A stretch of 15,342 bases of DNA from an uncultured Eubacterium sp. (GTDB lineage: Bacteria; Bacillota_A; Clostridia; Lachnospirales; Lachnospiraceae): contig CAQBGY010000051.1 in assembly GCA_948759685.1 (NCBI GenBank), positions 1-15,342 of the forward strand, in the 5' to 3' direction. Each line of letters opens with the position of its first letter. Position 1 is the stretch's first letter. Position numbers and translations under genes: made by a program. Of the stretch, positions 6,141 through 12,758 are shown in pieces. The notes under the pieces are model-generated. The model searched no databases and was not told where the DNA came from. It saw only the letters and a program-made list of their open reading frames with translations.

Positions 6141-8495
6141 TTATTCTATGCTTGCTGTATCGGAAGCCTTGATTGTTTTTGTGTAAAGTGCCGTCAGGAA
6201 TGAGCCGGTGACGGTCACGCCGATGAGAATTGCCGGACAGATTACAAATATTTCCAGTGGGTCAAAATCGCATTTCATGCCTGATACATCGCCGACCATA
6301 TTACCTACCCAGTTCATCATTACGTTACTGATTGGCATAAGCACCACTGAAGAAACAATACAGGCAATGACCGATGCGATTACAAATCTGAGCGAATGCT
6401 GCAAGATGATACTGCCGTTACTGGTACCCACTGCCTTCATCAGTGCAATCTCACTTTTTTCCTTAGAGATAAAGGAACGCTCCATGAGTATGACAAGCAA
6501 TGCCGTTACAATCACAGTAACGATCATCATCATCTGTTTGATTACATTCAACGTATCAGACATTCCCGTAAAATTATTGATGAATTCCGAGGCCGGATAC
6601 ACCTTGTCGGTGTCAAGCAGGTCTTTCAACTTTTCAATATTTTTGTTTATCTGCGCCTTGCCGGGATTACCGTCAAAGTGTATCTGCACTCCCATTATAT
6701 TGTTTGCCGGCAGATTTCCAAAATCAAAATCTTTATATAGAAAAGCAGTTGGGCTCATAAAAGAAGAGTATGTTCCCGTGATGATAAACTCGTACTCTTT
6801 CCCATTTATTACTGCCGTTACCCTGTCGCCAATCTCCGCGCCTAAGTCATCAAGGACACTTACCGTTACGGCAATCTCATCCGTTTTCTGTGGGGCGCTG
6901 CCCTTATCTACATAAAGCGTATCATTTGTCTCACCTTTCATTACATAGAAAAAAATCTTTGCTGTTTTGCCTTTGTGTGATGTTTCAAACTCTGTGCCCA
7001 TGGTCATTGTGCATTTGCCGGGCATTCCGTTATCGGCAAGGAGCTTTTCGGTATCTGTAATAATCTGCTTATACATACTCTGATCTACTAGGATTTCTCC
7101 CAATATTTCGCTATCTAGGATATGCGCTTCACTTGAGGGCACATCGAAGAAACGCAGTATCTTTTCACTTTTGAGTGTCAATGCAAAATTTGACATAATT
7201 GTCATCAACAGGATACAGAGCGTGAACACAACTATCACGATAGAAAACTGCTTCGGCGAACTGAGCACATCATTGACCGGGAGAAATGCAGCCTGTGGCA
7301 GCTTAGAGCGGCCTAAGTGCAAAAGACTTTTTCTTCGGAAGCGCTCGCCTGTCTGACCATTTCTTACTGCGTCGATTGGCGAAAGTTTATTGACTCTGCG
7401 TGTGCAGTTGTAACAGAACAGAAGGATAATGATTACTACCGCCGCAGAGCTTACAAGACCCATAAGAGTACCGCCCCCGCTGCCGAGAACGATATTTTTC
7501 GATACAGTTTCCATCATCATATCCCCAAGAGGGACAGAACAGAAATATCCTATCAGTGTACCGGTTACAGCAATGGCAAAATACTTGACGATATACAGGC
7601 TTCTTATACTGCCGTTGCTGATACCTGCCGCCTTCATTACACCAATCTCACGAAATTCCCCGCTGACCGTAAAGCCTATTGTGAAACGCAGCATCACAAA
7701 GGCTGTGAACATCAGCATGATACTGATTATCATTAAGATATAAGCCGAAAGCATATCATATAGATAAATACTCTTACATTCTTCCCATGTGTTGACAACT
7801 ACACCGCCATAATTCTTTGCAAGTTCCCTTATTTCACCAACTTCTGATGTATTTATACAAAGCTGCCCGCAATTCATGATATGAGTGGCTTTGTCCCTGT
7901 CAAGATAGTCATAGTCAGCAGAGTTCATAATAAGATATGGGGGATACGAGTTTTCCGAACTAAACAGTGCACCTTTGAAACGCCCCATAAACTTAAGCGT
8001 GAGATGACTGTTACCAACATCAAGTTCCACCTCGTCACCCTCTTTTATATCAATGTTCTGTAAAAAAGGAGCGTTGGCATAAAAGCAGCCCTTTTCCACG
8101 CTTTCGATGATGTTATTGTTCTCATCGAAATAATTGATCGCCATTTCACTATCAGAAAGCAGATAGGCAGCATTCGTGAAATTATCAAGTTCCTTTCCGT
8201 TATGACTGAAATATTTTGAACTTAATACACAAAGCCAATGTTCGCTCCTTATCTCCTTTACACAGGCAAGCTCCCCAATCTTTTCCTCGAGGTCATTTTC
8301 CTCGCTAGCCAGCATCTGCACGATGATACCGGGAACATCCGCCGCATCGAAATAATGCCCGATACCGCCTGTAACGGCTATAATGTTGTTCACTGCCGCC
8401 GCTGCAAACATTGAGCATAAAATGACAAACAACAGCAGAATGATGTTCATGGTCTTTTTGCGTTTTAGGTCTTTTTTCAATATCCTCCAGAACAT
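6141..8495 (-). CDS. FtsX/MacB-type ABC permease, duplicated two-half form
   Basis: About 784 residues from the chosen start MFWRILKKDL. TM1 about 17-38, a large external domain to about 250, TM2-TM4 about 253-277, 303-325 and 346-364, then a second unit: TM5 about 417-438, an external domain, and TM6-TM8 about 655-672, 703-722 and 748-770. Each half carries the FtsX cytoplasmic signature in near-identical form: EFREIGVMKAAGISNGSI and EKSEIALMKAVGTSNGSI, so the protein is an internal duplication. An upstream in-frame ATG at 8531 exists, but it lies at the predicted transcription start and has no ribosome site. The ATG at 8495 has GAGGT seven bases ahead. First gene of the operon with ATPase, regulator and kinase. 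Export of, or resistance to, an antimicrobial peptide is likely from context but unproven. Confidence 0.92.
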   Translation of the reverse strand: MFWRILKKDLKRKKTMNIILLLFVILCSMFAAAAVNNIIAVTGGIGHYFDAADVPGIIVQMLASEENDLEEKIGELACVKEIRSEHWLCVLSSKYFSHNGKELDNFTNAAYLLSDSEMAINYFDENNNIIESVEKGCFYANAPFLQNIDIKEGDEVELDVGNSHLTLKFMGRFKGALFSSENSYPPYLIMNSADYDYLDRDKATHIMNCGQLCINTSEVGEIRELAKNYGGVVVNTWEECKSIYLYDMLSAYILMIISIMLMFTAFVMLRFTIGFTVSGEFREIGVMKAAGISNGSIRSLYIVKYFAIAVTGTLIGYFCSVPLGDMMMETVSKNIVLGSGGGTLMGLVSSAAVVIIILLFCYNCTRRVNKLSPIDAVRNGQTGERFRRKSLLHLGRSKLPQAAFLPVNDVLSSPKQFSIVIVVFTLCILLMTIMSNFALTLKSEKILRFFDVPSSEAHILDSEILGEILVDQSMYKQIITDTEKLLADNGMPGKCTMTMGTEFETSHKGKTAKIFFYVMKGETNDTLYVDKGSAPQKTDEIAVTVSVLDDLGAEIGDRVTAVINGKEYEFIITGTYSSFMSPTAFLYKDFDFGNLPANNIMGVQIHFDGNPGKAQINKNIEKLKDLLDTDKVYPASEFINNFTGMSDTLNVIKQMMMIVTVIVTALLVILMERSFISKEKSEIALMKAVGTSNGSIILQHSLRFVIASVIACIVSSVVLMPISNVMMNWVGNMVGDVSGMKCDFDPLEIFVICPAILIGVTVTGSFLTALYTKTIKASDTASIE

Positions 8496-8537
8496 AGTGT
8501 ATACCTCTTTTCCCTTGTTTATTTTCTTCATGTTCTG

Positions 8538-8571
8538 ATTATAGCATAGAAATTCTTAACAAGTCTTTAAC
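8538..8571 (-). promoter_or_regulatory. Operon promoter with tandem regulator-like repeat
   Basis: Reading minus, an extended -10 TGcTATAAT lies at 8546-8538, with no good -35 at the proper distance. Instead GTTAAAGA (8571-8564) and GTTAAGA (8560-8554) begin 11 bases apart and cover the -35 position. Direct repeats one helical turn apart over a weak -35 are typical of OmpR-family activation. Predicted transcription start near 8531. Confidence 0.6.
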
Positions 8572-8883
8572 TTTTGACGGAACATAAAAATTTGCATATC
8601 CAACAGGAACAATATTACAGATATATCTCCGCTATTTTCGCAAAACCAGCTTTTCCCATGTTTTCTCATGATAAATTCCGGCTTTTTTCTTCTGATAGAC
8701 CCCAAAACATACTCTTATAGCCTTTCTCCAGCAACGGAGTGCCTTTTGCCATCAGGTACAGCTTGATTTACCTCATTTCTTCTAAAATTGTACCATGTTT
8801 ATCTGATAAGGGCTATCTACATACACCAGATTTTCACCTTGTTTATTTTTCATGGTTTCCCCACAGTCAAACGCTTCATCTGC
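8572..8883. other. Gap between ABC operon promoter and coupling-protein remnant
   Basis: No intact gene. On the minus strand the frame of the coupling-protein remnant stays open after its TAG from 8883 to a second TAG at 8782-8784 (DEAFDCGETMKN and onward). Further on, broken frames such as YQKKKAGIYHEKTWEKLVL are visible around 8650-8700 but I cannot assign them. It is probably more debris of the same mobile element. Confidence 0.35.
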
Positions 8884-9099
8884 CTATGTGTATGGAGTAA
8901 CTTTCATATGCTGCAAATACTTCACATAGTCCTCAATGTCAAAGGAGTTTTTCTGGTCATAATCAGATAATTCCCTGTACCTGCCATGCTTCGTTGTATC
9001 GGATTTATCCAAGAAGAATGGCCTGGCGCCTTTAAGCTGCATGATACATTTTCCACCATCAATGACCGCAATCCCGTCCTTGCTCATCAATTCTTTGCC
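8884..9099 (-). pseudogene. C-terminal fragment of a VirD4/TraG-type conjugation coupling protein
   Basis: Coupling proteins are membrane ATPases that deliver the relaxase-DNA complex to a type IV secretion channel. This fragment of about 70 residues reads KELMSKDGIAVIDGGKCIMQ, then LKGARPFFLDKSDTTKHGRY and NSFDIEDYVKYL. That matches the end of the coupling proteins in Tn1549-type elements, whose usual form is ELMTxDELAVMDGGKCILQLRGVRPFLSDKYDITKH. The ATPase core is absent. The reading frame is open upstream to 9171 without clear homology, and there the promoter of the next gene begins. There is no start codon or ribosome site of its own, so it is a relic of an integrative conjugative element. 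Confidence 0.75.
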
Positions 9100-9149
9100 A
9101 CATTGCCAAGTGAAGACTTCACTCTTTTTGGTTTTTCGTGCATGAAATC

Positions 9150-9178
9150 TTGTAGATGTCCTATAAATGTGCTAAACT
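9150..9178 (+). promoter_or_regulatory. Promoter of the DUF7660-like gene
   Basis: TTGTAG (9150-9155), a 17-base spacer and TAAACT (9173-9178), with TG one base before the -10 (extended form). Transcription would start about 30 bases ahead of the gene's start codon. Confidence 0.5.
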
Positions 9179-9216
9179 GAACGTAACAATAATAGGAATT
9201 TTATAGGAGAACAGGC

Positions 9217-9465
9217 ATGAAAAATCCAATAGAGCAGATAAACAATATAGCAAATATGGATGATTTCTTAACTTTTGTTGTCCAGTTAGCTATGGATGCA
9301 AAAGAACATCCTGAAGAATGGAAGAACACAACTATTACTGATTATTTAGGGCAGATGGCAAGCTGGATGGATGATTGTTCCATGTTTGATAATACAGTTG
9401 ACAGGGAAAAAACAGATTATAAAACATTCGCAAAAATATTGTATATGGGAAAAATTTACGAATAG
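9217..9465 (+). CDS. Small DUF7660-like protein
   Basis: An 82-residue acidic soluble protein with no membrane segment or signal peptide. The pattern MDDFLTFVVQLAMDAKEHPEEWKNTTITDYL, then MASWMDDC, then DYKTFAKILYMGKIYE fits the small family I know as DUF7660: an FxxFl start, a PxEWxN.tl..yL core, a Trp-containing WM.D segment and a terminal IYE. Function is not established; relatives often sit as orphan genes or near toxin/immunity loci. AGGAG lies eight bases ahead of the start and a good promoter lies upstream, so it looks expressed. It faces the next gene tail to tail with a 66-base gap in which I see no clear terminator. Family assignment is from memory of the motif pattern only. Confidence 0.75.
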   Translation: MKNPIEQINNIANMDDFLTFVVQLAMDAKEHPEEWKNTTITDYLGQMASWMDDCSMFDNTVDREKTDYKTFAKILYMGKIYE

Positions 9466-9531
9466 ACAAATTCCATTTGCATGAGGAATAGGAATGTTAA
9501 ATATTATATCATTTGATGTTAAAACTGCACT

Positions 9532-9906
9532 TTATGGTTCACTTACAATATCAAATGGCGGAACAGATTTATTTATACGAGAAAACCGATGAAAAATTAA
9601 TAATTCTGTTCCATCATCTATTGTATATCTTGGTTCCAAAACGGCAGGAAAAAATTCTAAATACAAATAATAAATTTCCATCAACTTCATATAAAATGAT
9701 ATTTTATGATTCTCCAAATCCTGGCAATGTAATACAGAAATCTCCTTCCACATATTTTCTAAACTTTTCTTAAAAAAGATAGTGTCCACTCTCTCTTGAA
9801 TATGAACCAGCACTTTAGATACAGATGTACCAATAACAAAGCTATTATCCTTTACTTCTACTTTCCCATAAGGAAAGTTTGAAATCTCTTTAATCACAAT
9901 CTCCAT
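9532..9906 (-). CDS. Hypothetical 124-residue protein
   Basis: I do not recognise this protein. An in-frame start at 9957 exists, but ATG at 9906 has a perfect AGGAGGGG five bases ahead, giving MEIVIKEISNF as the N-terminus. The first 45 residues alternate in a beta-strand-like way (KVEVKDNSFVIGTSVSKVLVHI). The middle is helical and aromatic (FYMKLMEIYYLYLEFFP), and the end has TIDDGTELLIFHRFSR. There is no signal peptide and no convincing membrane segment. It is convergent with the DUF7660-like gene. The mixed alpha/beta outline and small size would suit an immunity or antitoxin-like role, but that is a guess. Confidence 0.65.
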   Translation of the reverse strand: MEIVIKEISNFPYGKVEVKDNSFVIGTSVSKVLVHIQERVDTIFFKKSLENMWKEISVLHCQDLENHKISFYMKLMEIYYLYLEFFPAVLEPRYTIDDGTELLIFHRFSRINKSVPPFDIVSEP

Positions 9907-9957
9907 GCTTTCCCCTCCTGGCCTTATCAAATATATAACTATATATTCACAAACCAT

Positions 9958-10206
9958 AAGATTTATTATTTCATAGAATCAATACAGTTACCATAACATG
10001 TCCAAATCTTTCACTTAGCAACTTTCAAAAATAAAGAATATTTTTTGTTTTATTTCTTTTACATTGGTACAAGTATCATTTTATCATATTCATCTTCTGT
10101 TTACTACCAGAAAAGACATAGCTTTATGGTATAAAAAATATTTTAATTATAAATACTCTTATTTTTCCATATATTTAAGTACTTTTCAATGCTTCTGTAA
10201 GTAACT
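9958..10206. other. AT-rich intergenic stretch, no gene seen
   Basis: Lies between the start side of the 124-residue gene and the terminator of the MerR gene. No coding frame with a ribosome site is present. It should contain the minus-strand promoter of the 124-residue gene; no sequence there matches both hexamers well. Confidence 0.4.
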
Positions 10207-10244
10207 AAAAAGCCCCATTCTGTATCGCTACAGAACAGGACTTT
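10207..10244 (-). terminator. Rho-independent terminator of the TipA-like MerR gene
   Basis: Reading minus: an AAAGTCC lead, a perfect 7-bp stem TTCTGTA / TACAGAA around the loop GCGA, then GGGG-C and a TTTTT tract at 10211-10207. The flanking AAAG and CTTT also pair. It lies about 85 bases past the regulator's stop codon, in the right orientation. Confidence 0.8.
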
Positions 10245-10327
10245 ACAAATTCATTCTTACTATTTCCCTGTAGGTATTATATTTATTGATTTTATCAGTT
10301 ATGCCAGCTATGCAAACCAATTTATTT

Positions 10328-11170
10328 TTATTTGTAAAATTCTTCTATCGCCTGCATAAAGAACTGTGCTGCCCCATCACCATATTTTTCATCAGTAACT
10401 TTTTTTACTTCTTTCCTGTGGTAAGTCTTTGCAAGAGAAAGCATCATACCACTCTCATCCTGCAATTGGCAGAGCTGCTTCATCACAAAACCATATTCCC
10501 CAATGATTTCCTTTACTTCAAACGAATCCACAGAGCATTCCCTCTTGCTTGCCAATTTTTCTAAAATAGCATCCATACGTTTTTGGCAGCTTGTCATAAC
10601 TTCTTTGCTAACCGGATTTTTTACCGTAGCAAGATATTGTTCTTTCCCGCCAAACCATTCCAGCATTTTTCGATAACGCTTCTGCATATCATCACTAGAA
10701 ACAGCTTTAATATAATGCTCATGCCACTGATTTAATCCACCAAATTCATCTATGGCTTTTTGTTTGATTTCCTCTGGCATATGTTCTGTCATTACCTGAA
10801 ACATTTCGTCCATCTCTGTCTTATTGAAAATTGCAAAATCCATCTTATTGTCTCCTTTCAAAATATCATCAATACCCGTAATTAGATGCTCCATGCGTTT
10901 TATCTTTGTAAGCAGCATCTCCCGTTGCATTTTTAATATGTGGTTTCTGTCAAGAGCAGGATTTTCCATAACTGCCTTAATTTCTTTCAAAGGAATATCA
11001 AACTCACGAAAAAACAATATCTGTTGTAATTGTTCCAAAGCCTTATCGTCATAAAGACGATATCCCGCATCACTCTTATCCGTTGGTTTCAACAAACCGA
11101 TTTCATCATAATAGTGAAGCGTACGTACGCTGATACCTGTAATATTTGATATTTCCTTAACTGTCCTCAT
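10328..11170 (-). CDS. MerR-family regulator of the TipA type
   Basis: A 280-residue transcription activator. Residues 1-70 are the MerR DNA-binding domain: VKEISNITGISVRTLHYYDEIGLL with winged helix-turn-helix spacing, then GYRLYDDKALEQLQQI. A dimerisation helix follows (about 75-110). Residues about 145-278 form a TipAS-like ligand-binding helical domain (FGGLNQWHEHYIKAV and the C-terminal FFMQAIEEFYK), as in TipAL and Mta. Such proteins bind antibiotics or other hydrophobic ligands and untwist promoters with 19-bp spacers. Its own promoter (11201-11231) has exactly that spacing with a dyad in the spacer, so autoregulation is likely. AGGAGG lies nine bases before the start. No obvious transporter target lies next to it. 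Confidence 0.93.
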   Translation of the reverse strand: MRTVKEISNITGISVRTLHYYDEIGLLKPTDKSDAGYRLYDDKALEQLQQILFFREFDIPLKEIKAVMENPALDRNHILKMQREMLLTKIKRMEHLITGIDDILKGDNKMDFAIFNKTEMDEMFQVMTEHMPEEIKQKAIDEFGGLNQWHEHYIKAVSSDDMQKRYRKMLEWFGGKEQYLATVKNPVSKEVMTSCQKRMDAILEKLASKRECSVDSFEVKEIIGEYGFVMKQLCQLQDESGMMLSLAKTYHRKEVKKVTDEKYGDGAAQFFMQAIEEFYK

Positions 11171-11200
11171 AGCGTCTGACCTCCTGTTCCTGATAATGCC

Positions 11201-11231
11201 ACTATAAGCTATGACGTTCCGTTAGAGTCAA
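11201..11231 (-). promoter_or_regulatory. MerR-type promoter with 19-bp spacer
   Basis: Reading minus: TTGACT (11231-11226), 19 bases, TATAGT (11206-11201). The spacer contains ACGGAACGT, a short dyad (ACG-GAA-CGT), where a MerR-family dimer would sit. The long spacer is the hallmark of promoters activated by DNA distortion. It drives the TipA-like gene itself. Confidence 0.75.
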
Positions 11232-11245
11232 TAGATTTTTATGAT

Positions 11246-11590
11246 TTATTCCAAATCTTCAATGGAATGCTTGTAAAATACAATTTTAGCATCCAGATTA
11301 TCCAGATAGCCTGACCATTTCTTCTGCTGCTCCAATACATATTCCCTGTGCTTTTCAAGCATTTGCAAGCGTTCCGGCATCGTAGTATTTCCCTCATACC
11401 GAAGTCTTGAATATTCCCTGATATCTTTTAACAGCATACCAGTATCTTTCAGACGCTTAATAAACTTTATCCATTCAATATCACTTTCCTCATAACAACG
11501 TCTGCCGGCATGATTACGTTTTACCCGGATCAGCCCTTTCCTTTCATAATACCACAGGGTATATTCACTAATATCCGCTGCTTTGGCCAT
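11246..11590 (-). CDS. Short MerR-family regulator, start codon uncertain
   Basis: A 114-residue MerR regulator without a large ligand domain: DNA-binding part SEYTLWYYERKGLIRVKRN and YEESDIEWIKFIKRLKDTGM, then a coiled dimerisation helix (about 65-105). From the ATG at 11590 the first helix is cut short. In the same frame the five preceding codons add (I)RIGE, restoring the normal RIGEMAKAADIS opening. An AGGAG at 11617-11613 sits seven bases before ATT at 11605, ideal spacing for a start there. So translation either begins at the rare codon ATT or the original ATG was lost. Also unusual is Trp where the family has Arg or His in TLxYYE. It is divergent from the CMD remnant and shares its operator-like palindrome. 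Confidence 0.85.
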   Translation of the reverse strand: MAKAADISEYTLWYYERKGLIRVKRNHAGRRCYEESDIEWIKFIKRLKDTGMLLKDIREYSRLRYEGNTTMPERLQMLEKHREYVLEQQKKWSGYLDNLDAKIVFYKHSIEDLE

Positions 11591-11627
11591 CTCTCCTATC
11601 CTAATAAAACCACTCCTAAAAAAGTTC

Positions 11628-11658
11628 TTGACTTACACTATACTCTAAGTAATATGTT
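11628..11658 (+). promoter_or_regulatory. MerR-type promoter and palindromic operator for the CMD gene
   Basis: TTGACT (11628-11633), 19-base spacer, TATGTT (11653-11658). The spacer region holds a 20-base near-palindrome, ACTTACACTATACTCTAAGT (11631-11650), matching its own complement at 16 of 20 positions. It is a strong candidate binding site for the divergent short MerR regulator. Confidence 0.7.
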
Positions 11659-11690
11659 CTTATTTTAATCAAAAAAGGAGGCAGAATCAA

Positions 11691-11965
11691 ATGGAAAACA
11701 CAAGGTTTATGCAAAGTATGGAGCAATTAAAGGCCATTGATGGAAAAGCAGGCAGGGATTAACAACGGCAGAACTGGAACTGATTACCCTTTCCAGCCTG
11801 CTTACCACCGAAGGGTGCGGGCCTCAGTTAGAGGTACATATTAACGTTGCTTCAAATGTGGGGATTACTACCAGAAGAATCATAGAAACATTTCTGCAGT
11901 GCATTCCTTATATGGGATTTCCTAAAGTGCTAAACGCTGTATTTGTGGCAAAAAAGTATTTATAG
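11691..11965 (+). pseudogene. Carboxymuconolactone-decarboxylase-like gene with internal deletion
   Basis: CMD-family proteins (PF02627, AhpD-like helical fold) include decarboxylases and peroxidase-like enzymes. GGAGG (11677-11681) precedes ATG at 11691. The frame reads ENTRFMQSMEQLKAIDGKAG and stops at TAA 11760-11762. From 11756 a second frame continues with GLTTAELELITLSSLLTTEG, CGPQLEVHINVASNVG and FLQCIPYMGFPKVLNAVFVA to TAG at 11963-11965. These are the start and the C-terminal two thirds of one protein. Roughly 35-45 residues that should lie between KAG and GLTT are missing and the frame is shifted. The His in EVHIN and the terminal helix survive. It sits divergently behind a MerR-type promoter, a common arrangement for such redox genes. 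The gene cannot make its normal product. Confidence 0.85.
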
Positions 11966-12015
11966 AGAAAAAACTTTTGTAAAAACTCACTCAAATAGTG
12001 ATTGGACATCTTTTT

Positions 12016-12072
12016 AATACTCAATAACAACTTCTTGGCAACTCCTACAGGAAATTGTTATTGAGTATTTTT
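12016..12072 (+). terminator. Large inverted repeat, likely plus-strand terminator
   Basis: A perfect 15-bp stem AATACTCAATAACAA (12016-12030) / TTGTTATTGAGTATT (12055-12069), a 24-base loop, then further T to 12072. The orientation suits the CMD gene, 50 bases upstream. The loop is long for a simple terminator. It contains one of two near-identical words, CAACTTCTTGGCAA (12028) and CAACTCCTTGGCAA (12082), 54 bases apart, so another role is possible. Confidence 0.55.
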
Positions 12073-12203
12073 CAATCTGGTCAACTCCTTGGCAAACTGG
12101 AATTCTGATAAGACATAATTCATAGCATTTATTAACTGTTATATCTTATCTGCAAAAAGTCCGCAAACCCCTGAAAACACCAAATTTATAGCAAGTGGGG
12201 TTA

Positions 12204-12758
12204 TTATATAGTACAAACCTTATAGCAAAAATATGTTCCTGGAGTAATATCATCATCATTATAATATAGTAAACCCAGTTTACTAAACCTAAATATCTGA
12301 TTATAATCACTCTTTATTAATTCATCATAAGCCCTTTGATATGATACGTAGTCTGCACCACCAATAGCAAACGTCATATGAAAAATATAGTCATTGTCAT
12401 GTTCTGCTAGGCACGGTCTAAATACTTTATATAGTTTTTCGTTTAACCTTTTCTGTGCATCTACAAGTTGTGGTGTTGTTTTTACTCACAAGCTCATACA
12501 TCCGGATTCGGCTTCACCTAATACATTAGATGGGAATATATCCATATCCACAAATTCGATATCAAATGGACATAGTTCCTTTGCGAATCCATCAAAGAAT
12601 ACTTCCATATTCTCTAAACTAGGAATCGCAAATGGCTATTTTAAGGAAATATGCTATAGTAGTCTTGCCATTTCAAACCCCATCTTTCCATGTCTATTTG
12701 TTTCCAGCATCAATTTTCTACCATAATTCTCTGCAATTAAAACAATTGTTGCTTTCAT
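12204..12758 (-). pseudogene. 2H phosphoesterase (2'-5' RNA ligase family), three nonsense codons
   Basis: An uninterrupted-length frame of 184 codons encoding a LigT/2H-type protein. This family cleaves or joins 2'-5' or cyclic phosphodiester bonds in RNA. Both catalytic motifs are visible: HISLK after residue 35 and HMTFAIGG in the second half (preceded by NDYIF). The start is MKATIVLIAENYGRKLM; the end is TYFCYKVCTI with TAA at 12204-12206. Three in-frame stops interrupt it: TAG just before HIS, TAG in SLK-x-PF (a Gln in relatives), and TGA after GCMSL. All three are one C-to-T step from CAG, CAG and CGA. There are no frameshifts. The start codon overlaps the thrS stop (ATGA), so it was once translationally coupled to thrS. 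Confidence 0.8.

Noticed and set aside
8496..8531. Upstream ATG of the permease (12 extra residues)
   Set aside because: It coincides with the predicted transcription start and lacks a ribosome site; the ATG at 8495 has one.
12070..12165. Minus-strand open stretch with CRSC and C..C pairs near 12000-12140
   Set aside because: No start codon or ribosome site, about 43 codons only, and it overlaps the inverted repeat; the Cys pattern may be chance.
2688..12758. Several in-frame TAG codons in conserved proteins, suggesting TAG might be recoded
   Set aside because: Intact genes here end with TAG (the ABC ATPase at 5354-5356, the DUF7660-like gene at 9463-9465), the replaced residues differ (Trp and Gln), and the same genes also carry frameshifts or a TGA.
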